Below are positions 1 through 10,300 of a DNA stretch of 64,000 nucleotides, piece by piece. The translations under genes and the position numbers were made by a program. The notes below the pieces were generated by a model that was given only the letters and a program-made list of their open reading frames with translations, did not search any database and had not been told where the DNA came from. This DNA comes from Candidatus Omnitrophota bacterium (GTDB taxonomy: Bacteria; Hinthialibacterota; Hinthialibacteria; Hinthialibacterales; JAKPRU01), in contig JAKQSI010000004.1 in assembly GCA_029570205.1 (NCBI GenBank), positions 49,887 to 113,886 of the forward strand, written 5' to 3'. Numbering within the stretch: position 1 is the stretch's first letter; each line of letters starts with the position of its first letter.

Positions 1-1700
1 CTTTCTTCGGCTTTGCGGGCGGTTGCCTGGATTTCAGCGAGGAACTCGATGTCTCGATTTAACGACTGGAATTCCTCCGCCACGGCGAGGGTGCCCAGCC
101 ACATCCCGGCGACGTCGGCATAATTTCGTCGCCCCTCAGGATCCGACACAGAACCTGCACTTTCCGGAATGCCGTTTCCGTCCGTGTCGAATCCGATCGA
201 TCTCGACACGGCTTTTCGAATTGCGGGCAGCATCTCCGCACGCAATTCATCGTGGCCTGTGTAGTGATCGTACAGGGAGTAACGCAGAATGAATCCACAA
301 GCGGCTCGCGCATCACGGTCGAGATTCCGGACCGCAGTTGTATCGCTGACAATCTCTGCAATCGAACCAGGACCGGCGGGAATCTCGCCATCCTCCTGCT
401 GACTGTCCAGAACGAACTTCATATTCCCGGCGCTCAGGTCCGGCAGCATTCTCATCAGGAATTGGTCTGTGATCGAGGCGGCCAGGGTCGATTGCAGAAC
501 TCCCAGAAACGGGTCTTCGATGAACGCGAAACGGTTGTCGATAATCACGGAACGCGAAAACAGCGGGGACAGGTCGTTGAGCAAACGAATTTTCAGCCAG
601 GAAGGAAGAGAACTGCTTAACAACGGTTCTCGCCATTGATTTGTTTCTGTCCAAAGGCGTTCCCGGTGTTTCAGGAAATAAACGGCTGCATCCCAGGCAT
701 CGTTGAAATAGATTGCGGGAAGCTGGTGGTGCTCGCGCCCGTCCGGCGCCACAACCACCGGACAGTGCCAAGTCAGGACAAAGACGGTTTGCGCAGACTC
801 TCCGGCGGGCAATTCCACCCGATCGGCAATGGCCCCCGCCGGATGCACGTCCTCGCTTCCCACGGGCCAGGGGCCTGGTTCCCTTTCGTCGAAGAAACGA
901 CCGTTCTTCGAGAACAGGGTCATAAAAGTGTCCGGGGTTTGAGCGTTCCATGAGGGAAGGAAGGTTACGACGTGGTTGTGCTGCTGTTCCACCGCGATTG
1001 CGTAGGTTCCGAGCGTGCTTCGTCGCGGATTGTTCGGTTCGAGTGTTTTGGTGGTTCCGAAAACCAGCCCGCTTGCGGACCTTGTGCTTCGAGGCTCCTG
1101 ATAATTGCCGATTCGATCTTCCCAGGGAATCCCGCTCTGCAAATCCACACCCAGCCCCAGCAGGTTCTCCCAGGCAAATGCGAGGGATATTTTCAGTGGA
1201 CGATTTGTCGTGTTCTTGCACCGAAAGATAAAAAACGCCCCCGGTAGAGTGGAATCTTTCAGGTTCCAGGCGCAAAGCGGACTCCATGCCTCCAGATGAA
1301 CCTCGATGGGGAGTTCGGAATCGGAGAACGTGAGGTTTGCGCAAGGGAAAATCCCGGTGTAAGCAATGTTTTCAATATCATCCATCTCTGTATCGCCACG
1401 CCGGAGGACTTTGGAGACGGATTTTTCACTGTCTTCAACACGGACCGCAAAGAAGCAGCCGGAAGGCTTTGGGATGAATCCACGCCAGTTATTGTTGATT
1501 GTCAGACGGTCGAACCAGCCATCCGTGCCAAGATCCACAGAACCGCACCCGATCCCTCCCAGCGGCATTCCGTGGACTGTGGTTGCGTTGCGGTACAGTC
1601 CCTCCGTGAAAGCACGGGACAAGTCTGTATCCCCTATCGTCGCAGAAAGAACCATCTGACAACTCAAGAAGACTGCGGCAAAAAACGCAAATCCATTCAT
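1..1700 (-). CDS. GH116-family beta-glucosidase/glucosylceramidase-like protein, partial (C-terminus beyond left edge)
   Basis: This reading frame stays open from an ATG at 1700 to the left edge, giving 566 codons without a stop. It begins with a signal peptide (MNGFAFFAAVFLSCQ), then the GBA2 N-terminal hallmark HGMPLGGIGCGSVDLG near residue 40. Further on it has WREPLLSSSLPSWLK and RFAFIEDPFLG, where the Glu of FIED aligns with the GH116 catalytic nucleophile. It continues with DTDGNGIPESAG and YADVAGMWLGTLA, the start of the catalytic alpha/alpha toroid. GH116 enzymes remove beta-linked glucose or xylose from glycosides or glycolipids; the signal peptide suggests an exported enzyme. The usual YDxW acid/base motif before the GxxWL segment is not evident. 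There is no clear ribosome binding site before 1700. It is divergent from the anti-sigma gene. The family call is firm, the substrate unknown. Confidence 0.85.
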   Translation of the reverse strand, partial: MNGFAFFAAVFLSCQMVLSATIGDTDLSRAFTEGLYRNATTVHGMPLGGIGCGSVDLGTDGWFDRLTINNNWRGFIPKPSGCFFAVRVEDSEKSVSKVLRRGDTEMDDIENIAYTGIFPCANLTFSDSELPIEVHLEAWSPLCAWNLKDSTLPGAFFIFRCKNTTNRPLKISLAFAWENLLGLGVDLQSGIPWEDRIGNYQEPRSTRSASGLVFGTTKTLEPNNPRRSTLGTYAIAVEQQHNHVVTFLPSWNAQTPDTFMTLFSKNGRFFDEREPGPWPVGSEDVHPAGAIADRVELPAGESAQTVFVLTWHCPVVVAPDGREHHQLPAIYFNDAWDAAVYFLKHRERLWTETNQWREPLLSSSLPSWLKIRLLNDLSPLFSRSVIIDNRFAFIEDPFLGVLQSTLAASITDQFLMRMLPDLSAGNMKFVLDSQQEDGEIPAGPGSIAEIVSDTTAVRNLDRDARAACGFILRYSLYDHYTGHDELRAEMLPAIRKAVSRSIGFDTDGNGIPESAGSVSDPEGRRNYADVAGMWLGTLAVAEEFQSLNRDIEFLAEIQATARKAEE

Positions 1701-1950
1701 ATCAATCAGATACGCAAGGGACTTATGTGATGAAGACCTTTTGTGCAATTCACCTGTCTCCCGAAAGAGATAGTATCATAATCCTGTTCGTTGCGGCAAA
1801 ACGGCAAGTTTTGTATTCACGCATGGCAAAAAATGTTGGACTTTGAGGGCTTCCTTCAGCTTGACTCACCGGAAACCTACGGTAATATTTAAAAAGTGTT
1901 TCGCCTTTTCGCGCATACTTTATCGCGGTAACGGTCAGGTCCGCAGAGAC

Positions 1951-2397
1951 ATGTCACAGGTTCTTTCCTACACAACGGGGGAACAGAAATACGAGATCTC
2001 AAGTCGTCTTGAGTCCATTTATCCCCTTGAACAGGAAGTTCTTGAAGTCATCAGCTCGTTCGGATACAGCGATGATGAGATTTTCAGCATCCGCCTCGCC
2101 ATGGATGAAGCGCTGGTCAACGCGATCCTCCACGGCAATCGCGGCCAGGAATACAAGCGGGTCTTTGTCGCCTTCCAGGTGAACCCCGAGTGGGTGGAAA
2201 TCTCCGTTCGAGATGAGGGAGATGGATTCGATGTGAACAGCCTGTTTGATCCGACCACCGAGGAGCATCTTCATGACCCGCATGGACGGGGGATCTTCCT
2301 GATCCGTGAGTTTATGTCTGAGGTTACATTTAACGAAGTCGGGAACCAGATTACTTTTCTTCTTCGGAAGGCTGGAGGGGCATCGCGGGTTGCTTGA
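1951..2397 (+). CDS. RsbW-type anti-sigma regulatory factor (HATPase_c_2 serine kinase)
   Basis: A 148-residue GHKL ATPase of the RsbW/SpoIIAB type. The N-box reads DEALVNAILHGN, the G1 box VRDEGDGFD and the G2 box HGRGIFLIREF. Such proteins bind an alternative sigma factor or phosphorylate an anti-sigma antagonist (STAS protein) on serine in partner-switching control; here neither partner lies nearby. The frame is open back to 1843, but the ATG at 1951 gives the normal family length and removes an unlikely basic N-terminus. The stop overlaps a possible TTG start of the next gene, so the two may be co-transcribed. Family assignment is solid; the target is unknown. Confidence 0.85.
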   Translation: MSQVLSYTTGEQKYEISSRLESIYPLEQEVLEVISSFGYSDDEIFSIRLAMDEALVNAILHGNRGQEYKRVFVAFQVNPEWVEISVRDEGDGFDVNSLFDPTTEEHLHDPHGRGIFLIREFMSEVTFNEVGNQITFLLRKAGGASRVA

Positions 2398-2486
2398 TTG
2401 CGCGATTTGGGGCTTACCGATTTTTTCCTGATGTTGTCCGCCCTGATCTTCCGAGACCCGTCGGTTACACGTTACCATCCTTTTCT

Positions 2487-5258
2487 ATGGACCGGAGCCA
2501 TCCACCCGTCTCAACCGTCCTGGTGTTTCTTGCTTTTCTGGCCGCGCTGTTCTACCTGGCCGGAGCGTTTTGGATTTGTGCGGCACAACATACCGGCCCT
2601 GTCATTTTGACCGGAGATCAAGCCTATCTTGACCTTCTATACGTCCGGAATCTTCGGGATGGTCATGGTCCACGCTATCTGCCGGACCATTTGAAGACGC
2701 TGGCTCCAGCTTCCCCGCTCCGCGTTGCATTGTTATGGATCATTTCACATTTTCTATCGCTGCCGTTTCCGCTGCTGTGGGGAGCAGGTTTTCTGGGCGT
2801 TGTGTTTTTGTGGCTGGGATTGGTGTTGGCGGCCTGGCGGATTCGGGAGGAAGGGGGTGGTGTAGAGATCGGTTTCCTTCTGGCTGTTTTGGGGCAAAGT
2901 GGAATCCTGTGGCTGTTATGGTCCGGGGACTCCGGCGCACTGGTGGTGTTGGGTGTTTTTGCCTGCGTTCTGCCTCTTTACCGGCGCGATCTTACGCCAA
3001 CTCGACTTGCTCTCACTTCTGTCGGCGCGTTTCTCCTGGGACTGTGCAGTTGGCCCGGATACGCCTTTGCTCTGGGCACCACCCTTTTCCTGGTGACTTA
3101 TGGCACACGAGACATGCCGGACCTGCGACGTCCGTGGAGACCGGGGTTCTGGTGGGCCGTGTTTCCGTCATTAGGGGGTGGCGGGATTCTTCTCCTGGAT
3201 TGGGCCTGGACAGGGCTTTGGGATGGCGGCGGACCGTTGTCGCAATTCAATCCGCTCACCTGCATATCCTTCGGGACCATTCTCCGGTTGGAATGGCCGG
3301 AGGGGTTCTTCCACCTTTTGCGTGCGCTGGGCAAGTCGGGAACACCGGTGGGTGGCCTCTCCTGGATACTTCTCCCGCTGTTTCTGTTCGGATTGCTGGT
3401 ATCCCCTGAAAAGGAGTCAGAGAAGAACAGCCGTACGGAACTCCTTCCGCTTTTCCAGATCTTGAGCGTACTTGCGTTCCTGGCATTTCTGCCGGAGGGC
3501 GAGAGGGAATCGAGTATTCTTCCCTTCATGCCGCTGTTTCTTTTTTTTGTGTTTCGGGGAATCAGGGAGATTGCCTGCCGGATTCCTCAAGTGGGGGATA
3601 CTGTCGCGTGGATTGTGATCCTGGGATTGGTTGCGGTTCAGGTCTGGGCGCTGCCGAATTGGTATGATCGGGTGCGTTTAATTCGCTCGGAACGGTATCG
3701 GATGTCGGTCCTGCCTGCTGATGAAGCCAAGGCAAAGGGTTGGATATCCGATTCCGTGCGGGTATCGGCGGGCGATGATCCGGCCCTGCTTGTGCGATTG
3801 GGTTCTGACATTGTGCGTCAAGGCGTTTTCGGGAGCGGATATCGTTTGAATGTGAATCTGGCCGGAGCAGGGTACGCCGGTGTCAAACGGGATGTTTTAC
3901 GTCTTTTGCTCGATGCGCCGGATTGTGTCCTGTTTCCCAGCTCCCGGGGAGTTGCCGGCCGGTCGGCATTTCCGGATATCCTGTCGGCTTCGGCGGAGCT
4001 GGTTTCCGCATCTTATGAAGTGCGCACAGGCGATACCTGCACCGTGTTTCTCAGACCGACGGATGTCTCGGTGGAAGAGATACGGGATATTGCTGCCCAA
4101 CGTCTGTTGCGGGCCGGAAGAGAGCATGATCTGCTCTGGTCGATCATTGCGTGTGATTCGAGGCCGGAACCGACCCCGGAGCAGCGCGCGCGTTGGCGGA
4201 ATGCCGTTGAGGATCGCCTGAGTTGCCTGGCCGGTGAGTACTGGGATTTTGAGGAGGGGCTACCACTTGGTTCACAGACAGTGGGCGAGGAAATCCGTGT
4301 TGCCTGGACCCGCCCTGTTCCGGTCGATGGTGTCTGTGCCCTGTCTACAGGATTGTCACAGGGCGTCGGGAGTGTCGTCCTGCCGGAGTTTCAGATTGAA
4401 GGGGACCTTCTTCAGTTCTCCGTCGCGGGGATCGGCTCTGCCACGGAATGTTATGTCAGCCTGATGATTTTCGAGGAATTGCGGTTCGCTGCGGAGGGAA
4501 TCGATCCGGCCCGTAAAGTGGAGCATTTTCATCATTGGGCCGGGGAATCGCTTCGGGGAACCATGTTTTATTATCTGATGCCGCAGGATTTGAAGCCGGT
4601 CCCGCAGGGTCGGCAGGGGTGGCGTGTGGTCAAGACGGCGCATCCCGGGAACCCGGACCGATGGACCTTTGTGGAATGGCCTGTGCATCCCTGGCGCGGA
4701 CAGAGGGCACATCTCGAAATCAGTGATCGGTCGCCAGAGAGTTGGATCGCCGTGGATTCCATCCGTCAGATGATCCGCCCGCCGGGAAAATACTTCGACT
4801 TTGAGGACGGAACGTATCACGGATGGTCTACAGAGGGATCGGCATTCGGCAACGGTCCCGCGCTCGGCGCATTCCCCGGCCAGCAGCCGATTCTGCGCCA
4901 GCAGGGGGATTTTCTGGTGAACAGTTATCTTGATTCGAGCGATTCTGCCCAGGGCGTCCTCCGCTCGGCGACTTTCAGCATCGACCATGAGTTCCTTCGA
5001 TTCCGAATCGGTGGAGGCGATATTCCGTTTCGAACCGCCTTGAATCTGTATGTGGACGGCCAGCCGGCGCTTTCGGCATCGGGACAGCGGGATGAGGTCC
5101 TCCGAACCGTGGTCTGGGATCTTCGTGGGGTTCGGGGCAGGGAAGGTCGAATTGAGATTGTGGATCAGGACTCCGATACGTGGGGGCATATTCTTGTTGA
5201 TGACATCGCCTTACTGGATGAGAGATTTCTTTCCTGGGAACCGGAGAAAGGAGAATAA
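2487..5258 (+). CDS. Large multipass membrane protein, GT-C-like, with C-terminal beta-sandwich domain
   Basis: Of about 923 residues, the first 430 are strongly hydrophobic with around ten membrane spans. The first extracytoplasmic loop carries GDQAYLDLLYVRNLRDGHG, resembling the acidic D-x-A..RNLxxGxG loop of polyprenol-dependent GT-C glycosyltransferases. The remaining 500 residues are soluble; the end contains FDFEDGTYHGWSTEGSAFG, a jelly-roll-like motif also found beside glycoside hydrolases in related bacteria. A plausible role is transfer of a sugar to a surface acceptor, but no catalytic proof is visible. I start at ATG 2487 just before the first membrane span; a TTG at 2394 overlapping the upstream stop would add 31 residues. 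It lies directly behind the anti-sigma gene. Confidence 0.7.
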   Translation: MDRSHPPVSTVLVFLAFLAALFYLAGAFWICAAQHTGPVILTGDQAYLDLLYVRNLRDGHGPRYLPDHLKTLAPASPLRVALLWIISHFLSLPFPLLWGAGFLGVVFLWLGLVLAAWRIREEGGGVEIGFLLAVLGQSGILWLLWSGDSGALVVLGVFACVLPLYRRDLTPTRLALTSVGAFLLGLCSWPGYAFALGTTLFLVTYGTRDMPDLRRPWRPGFWWAVFPSLGGGGILLLDWAWTGLWDGGGPLSQFNPLTCISFGTILRLEWPEGFFHLLRALGKSGTPVGGLSWILLPLFLFGLLVSPEKESEKNSRTELLPLFQILSVLAFLAFLPEGERESSILPFMPLFLFFVFRGIREIACRIPQVGDTVAWIVILGLVAVQVWALPNWYDRVRLIRSERYRMSVLPADEAKAKGWISDSVRVSAGDDPALLVRLGSDIVRQGVFGSGYRLNVNLAGAGYAGVKRDVLRLLLDAPDCVLFPSSRGVAGRSAFPDILSASAELVSASYEVRTGDTCTVFLRPTDVSVEEIRDIAAQRLLRAGREHDLLWSIIACDSRPEPTPEQRARWRNAVEDRLSCLAGEYWDFEEGLPLGSQTVGEEIRVAWTRPVPVDGVCALSTGLSQGVGSVVLPEFQIEGDLLQFSVAGIGSATECYVSLMIFEELRFAAEGIDPARKVEHFHHWAGESLRGTMFYYLMPQDLKPVPQGRQGWRVVKTAHPGNPDRWTFVEWPVHPWRGQRAHLEISDRSPESWIAVDSIRQMIRPPGKYFDFEDGTYHGWSTEGSAFGNGPALGAFPGQQPILRQQGDFLVNSYLDSSDSAQGVLRSATFSIDHEFLRFRIGGGDIPFRTALNLYVDGQPALSASGQRDEVLRTVVWDLRGVRGREGRIEIVDQDSDTWGHILVDDIALLDERFLSWEPEKGE

Positions 5259-5310
5259 TGCTTTGATTGGATATGCTCGGGGGAAAGAGCGAGGCTTTTG
5301 AGTGCACAGT

Positions 5311-5357
5311 CCGCTTGGAAATTGCCCCACCTGTCGGTTGGAAGATGACCCACCTTT
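5311..5357. mobile_element. IS21-like terminal repeat pair (fossil insertion sequence end)
   Basis: Two tandem copies, 5311-5333 and 5334-5357, share the pattern CGnTTGGAAnnTGnCCCACC. Multiple short repeats of the type tgaaaattgacccac are typical of the ends of IS21-family elements, where the transposase binds. No IstA or IstB coding sequence follows, so only an end appears to remain. Family assignment is from memory of the end pattern. Confidence 0.4.
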
Positions 5358-5429
5358 GTGAATGAAGATTCGGGTGTCCCAACCGGGGACATTCGGAGGA
5401 AAGGATGCTAATCCCGATCCATTGCCATC

Positions 5430-5907
5430 CTAATTCGTGGGCAATGTAGACGGTTTGTAAAGACCGTGCGTAACCTTGATATTGCCGATAAACCATTGCG
5501 CATCACGGAACTCCGCCGATCCTGATGTGTCGGAAACTGTCTGCATAAATATGTTTTTCCAGGCTCCCTACCGTACCACGCACGACAAGGGCACGCTCAA
5601 CGGTAAAATCGACACGTTGCGCGGGAGCGTTCGGGGACAGATTGGCAGACCGGATCAAGGAGTCCTGTTTGCCGCCCGGAAGGTACAGAAGGTCGCTTTT
5701 GAGAAACTCCTTTCCGGTTTCCACGCCTACGAAATAATGATCGAGTGCAAGTTCCGCAAACGTGAATTCATAAAAAACCATAAAGGGACAAGAAAGGCGG
5801 TCTTTCACCCCTTTGGTAAGCTGGGGACAGGCAGGCTCCGAAACCACCCTATTTGGGGGTGAGGTTTGTGCGACTGTTCTCTCAGGGCACACAATCTTGT
5901 GAACCAT
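5430..5907 (-). pseudogene. Possible decayed gene downstream of the sulfatase
   Basis: On the minus strand a frame from 5907 reads plausible protein (YLPGGKQDSLIRSANLSP, then FTVERALVVRG). Around 5560-5580 the sense switches to the next frame (MQTVSDTSGSAEFRDAQW, FIGNIKVTHGLYKP), ending at a stop at 5430. The composition resembles the end of a LamG/beta-sandwich secreted protein broken by a frameshift. It lies between the IS21-like end and the sulfatase, in the same orientation as the sulfatase. No intact gene is present between 5259 and 5932. The call is tentative. Confidence 0.25.
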
Positions 5908-5932
5908 CCCGCTTTTAATTCCCGGGCGGATT

Positions 5933-7246
5933 TTACCACGGCTTCTTCGGTGCAGGCATGTGATTCAAAATCTCCATGAACCGCTTCCGCGCCGCAAGCG
6001 CTTCGGCATCATCCGAGTGTGTTACATCGCGATAGGCCGATCCGTCCCTGCATTCACCACAGTCGTATAATCGACCGTCACCTTCCAGCAGCCAGCGCTT
6101 ATCTCGAATCATGCGTTCATAAGCCAAGTACGAAAAGATCCACCCTCTCGGATTGCCCTGTTCCCCACGGAGGAGAGGAGCGAAACTCCTGCCGTCTATG
6201 TTGACTCCCTGCGGCAGAGCCACTCCGGCCAGCTCTGCCAGGGTGGGCAGCATATCTGAGAGGTCGATCAATTCCCGGCTTACAACACCCGATTGCACAA
6301 TCCCCGGACAGTTTACAATCATCGGAACCCGCACGCCCCGCTCTGTAACTGTCCCCTTGCCGTCCCGGGCCGTTCCATTGTCGCCGGTAAAGAACACAAC
6401 GGTGTTCTCTCGCAGGCCAAGGCGGTCCAGCGCCTTCACAACTCGCCCGATGATCGTGTCCATGTACTCCACATTGGGTTTCAGCCCGCCTTCGGTTTTG
6501 CCCGTGGGGCTGGATGGGTCCGGTGTGGGATCCCAGGGCGGATGAACCAGGCACATCGGATAATAGGCAAGAAACGGCCCGTCCTTGTGACGTTCGATGA
6601 ACCGCACAATCCAATCACAGTACAGATCGGGACCGTATTGATCCGGCGTGGTGGGCACATGCTTTCCGTTTTCGATAATGGCGGGATGCCAATAGCGCTG
6701 ACGAGGAGAGCCATTGAATTTCGCGTCCTTCGGAAGACCGCCCTCATTCCATGCCCAGGTAAAATACTCATCAAATCCGCTGTCGAAAATCATCGTAGGC
6801 TGTTTTGTGATAAGCCCCAGCTGCCATTTCCCCGCCAAGCCGGTCGCATAGCCTTTGGCTCGAAGAACATCCGCGAACGTAATCTCGTCCGGTTGAAGAT
6901 GATCCATGGGAGTCGTCTCGCGTCCCAGGAAGTTGTACCAGCCGGTCCGAAAGCCATACCGACCGGTCATCAACTCGACGCGGGTCGGCGAACAGAGCGG
7001 GGTTGCCCAGCAGGTCTCGAACCGCGTCCCCGTCTGTGCCAACGCATCCAGGTTCGGGGTTCTGTGATCGCCGCTCCCATAGCAGCCCAGTTCTTTCGCC
7101 CCCAAGTCATCTGCCATGATAACCAGGAAATTGAGCGGCTTGCCGCTGTTCTCTGCAAAACCTGGACGGGAGAACACGCTTGCAGCGGCTCCGGCAGCCA
7201 GGCCCAGGAACTCTCTGCGGGTCGGATGAAATGGACTGTTCATCAT
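5933..7246 (-). CDS. Tat-exported type I sulfatase (arylsulfatase A-like)
   Basis: A 437-residue sulfatase that hydrolyses sulfate esters, probably on a carbohydrate. It starts with a twin-arginine signal (TRREFLGLAAGAAASV). The metal site MADDLGAKELGCYGSGD follows near residue 45, and the formylglycine signature CSPTRVELMTGRY near residue 80, so the Cys should be matured by a formylglycine-generating enzyme. FTGDNGTARDGKG supplies the later Asp-Asn metal ligands. Export of a folded, FGly-modified enzyme by Tat fits. The start ATG at 7246 has AAAGGAG seven bases upstream. It is separated from the upstream PPC protein by a terminator. Substrate cannot be read from sequence. Confidence 0.95.
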   Translation of the reverse strand: MMNSPFHPTRREFLGLAAGAAASVFSRPGFAENSGKPLNFLVIMADDLGAKELGCYGSGDHRTPNLDALAQTGTRFETCWATPLCSPTRVELMTGRYGFRTGWYNFLGRETTPMDHLQPDEITFADVLRAKGYATGLAGKWQLGLITKQPTMIFDSGFDEYFTWAWNEGGLPKDAKFNGSPRQRYWHPAIIENGKHVPTTPDQYGPDLYCDWIVRFIERHKDGPFLAYYPMCLVHPPWDPTPDPSSPTGKTEGGLKPNVEYMDTIIGRVVKALDRLGLRENTVVFFTGDNGTARDGKGTVTERGVRVPMIVNCPGIVQSGVVSRELIDLSDMLPTLAELAGVALPQGVNIDGRSFAPLLRGEQGNPRGWIFSYLAYERMIRDKRWLLEGDGRLYDCGECRDGSAYRDVTHSDDAEALAARKRFMEILNHMPAPKKPW

Positions 7247-7269
7247 GGATCGCTCCTTTGTTTTTGCTT

Positions 7270-7300
7270 AAAAAAATTCTCCCCCGAAACCGGGGGAGAA
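7270..7300 (-). terminator. Rho-independent terminator of the PPC/cohesin gene
   Basis: A perfect 10-bp stem (TTCTCCCCCG at 7277-7286 and its complement at 7291-7300) with a 4-base loop is followed, on the minus strand, by a run of seven T. It sits 34 bases past the stop of the 7335-11600 gene and isolates the sulfatase. Confidence 0.9.
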
Positions 7301-7334
7301 AGCAAGGTTCAACTCAGCAGGATCTGTCGAAAGA

Positions 7335-10300
7335 TCAGTACCCGTTCAATAGATCATAGAATGGATTTTCGGTTTTTGGAACCAGGTACAGTTCCAATCG
7401 ATCAAAGAACACCTGCTCGGCGACATGTCCTTGATTGTTGAATACCTGAAGAATGGGCATGATCGTGGTTCCGGGGGGATCCATTACCATAACCATCCGT
7501 TTGTATTCATCCATGTAACCCTCGCTTTTTGCGGGGATGGACGTCGCAATGGAGCCGTCCCAGGACCCATCCATCGCCGCCAGAGCAATCTGCGATCCGG
7601 GGCCGGACGTCTTCACAGAAACACGCAGGATGACCGTGTGGTCGCCGACTTCCAGGGTCGGCAGCAACAGGAGCATCAATGCTCCCGGCTGGTTCGTAAC
7701 GGTGCATCCGAATCCGTCCGTGAAATCGCCGGTTGAAGTCGGAATGTTCCCGACTGTAACCTGTCCGGGAGGAAGCGAGACAAATCCGCCGGGGAACGGC
7801 ACAAACTCTGTCGCGCTGTTGAACTCGAATACGTAGAACGGTTCGAGTTTTTCGGGTACCGGGCAGAATGGCGTAGCTGTTGCCTGTGGAGACGGTGTAA
7901 TCTCTGGAGATGGTGTCATTTGTGGAGACGGCGTCATCTGCGGAGTCGGCGTCCCAGGGAGAGGTGTCACCTGCGGGGTCGGAGTCGGTGTAATCCCGCC
8001 GGGATTCAGCTGGACCTGACCGCTTCGCGGCTGCACTGGAATTTCCTGGGAATGCGTATCCAAAACCGAACCCTCCGTAATCCTGATCGTGGCGCTTCGC
8101 GCGGGGACTCCGACCACTATGAACTCGATCACAGCAAGCCCCACCTCGCCCGTCGGCCCCTCGACACTGACCGCCTGAGCATCCTGGATTAACAACTGCC
8201 CGATGGCATTGTCAAATTGGGTGATCGTCGGAGCGCCGAACTCGACCGAGGTCGATGGACTGACACGAACGACATGCAACGCTGCCGGATCATACTTGAT
8301 GATCACGCCATACGATCCGAGGGCGTAGTCGCCGACATACGCCGTCAGGTAAGCGTTTACCGATTGACCCACCAGGTATGAATTCGTATCGACATTGACG
8401 GCAATTATGAGGTCCTCACCCGGCCCCGGCATGCCGGTCGGAGTAACCTGAACCGTCACACCGGCGCTTTCGTTACCGAACTTGTCGTACGTCGTCAGTC
8501 GGCAGCTATAGGTCTGTCCATTCTCGAATCCGAACGCATGGTAATCGTGTACATATCCCAAGTCGATCATTTCCCGGCCGGAAATGTACAACCGATACCC
8601 GCCACCGTCCGAGACGTCCGGGCTGACCGTCGGACTCCATGTCAAATGGATGTATCGATCGAATCCGAATCCGAAATAGTGCACGGGATCAGCGGGCGCG
8701 GTAATGTTCGCGTCCCTCATTGTCGCATTCACGGTAGTCGTTTGGCCCGCCGCAACATTCACGGTCTGGACGACATTGTAATACTTGGCGCCGGAACTGA
8801 AGGTCACATCATAGGTCCCGGGTGCGAGACCGGTAAAGGTATAGGCGCCGGTGAAATCGGTACGCACGCTCAGATTGGAGACTTGAACCGCCACATCGAA
8901 GAGCGGCAGGTTATTGGCCCCTTTCACCGTTCCGGCGATGGTACCGGTGACCGGGATAGTGGGATCCCCAAAGTAGAGCGTATAGATTCCGGCATTCCCG
9001 TTCCGGTGTACGTTAATGAAGTATGTACCGGGATCCAGGCTTACCTCATAGGTGTATAGATCGGAACGATAGTAGCGACCATCCCCCCGGATTCGGGTCA
9101 CCCTATCGGATGCGTAGAGTTGGATGTCGTTATGCAGCGCGGCGAACGGGTCCTGCATGGTCAATTTATACGTTCCCGCCGTATCCACATTCACAAAATA
9201 CCAATCATCTGTGTCGATCTTGTATTGATCCCGGTAGCCCACGGAACCGAAAGCCATCTGTCCGGAAGCTAATGGAGTGGCCATGGTGATGAAATTGTTC
9301 GGCTCCATATCCGCCGAGTTTCCGACACCCTGGAAGGTAGTATAGAAATTGTAGATTCCATACCCACCAAGGCGATGAAAACGCAGGAAATAGGTTCCCT
9401 GCGCCAACTGGCTGTCGCCGACGGAATGACCCGCTGATGAGTAGTACCGTCCGTTCAAGGACACACGCCAGGTCCAATCCTCATTGTACAGATCGACGTC
9501 ATAATGCATGGTGTTATCGGCAAAGAAGTACACCTGCAAATTGCCGTCTTCGGGGATCGTGATCCGGTAATAATCCCAGGTATCTGTGTAGTCGTAATAC
9601 TGGTGACCCAGATGTCCGACCATGCCCTGCCCCGGCTGAATGGTCACCGCCTGCCAGTCGTTGTCATTCGGCTCACAATCCGAGCTGCGGTTCGGGGTGA
9701 AGTTCACCTTGAGATCATAGGAAGCGTAACCGCCATTGCGCCATAGATAGACGATATATTGTCCGGCGGCGATATCGTTGTCCCCAACGGTTCGAGCATC
9801 GGTTGTGTAATATCCGCCGTTACTGCTGATGCGCCTGTGGCAGGGGCCTGAAAACTCATACAGGGCAATGTCGTAATGGATCGTATTATCGGTATTCGCC
9901 GTCACCCACAGCGCCCCGTCATCTTTGACATCGAGCAGGTAGGCATCCATCCGATCTCGCCAGCCATTGCCGCCATACCCGAGGCTTCCGGAAATGGGGA
10001 GATCGACCACTTCCCCCTCGATGGGGATGCAGGGGATTCCGAGCCAATCGTCATTCGGCTCCGCATCCGTATTCCGCACCGGAGTGAATTCCGTGGTCAC
10101 GGTACACAAACCGGAACCGCCGTGACGCTGCATTTGGATAATATAATGCCCTGCCCGGAGGTCGTCCGGCGCAATGGCACGAGTCTCTACCGTGTAGTAG
10201 AATCTCTCGCTACCGATGCTGGAAGTTCCGTCGGCGTTATACAGTGTGGTGGTCGCATCAATATCTTTCGTGTAAGTGCTATTTACAACCAACCGACCGT

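Noticed and set aside
313..1344. A 343-codon minus-strand frame overlapping the GH116 gene
   Set aside because: Its Arg/Gly-rich composition is typical of an out-of-frame shadow, and the parallel frame from 1700 has clear GH116 motifs.
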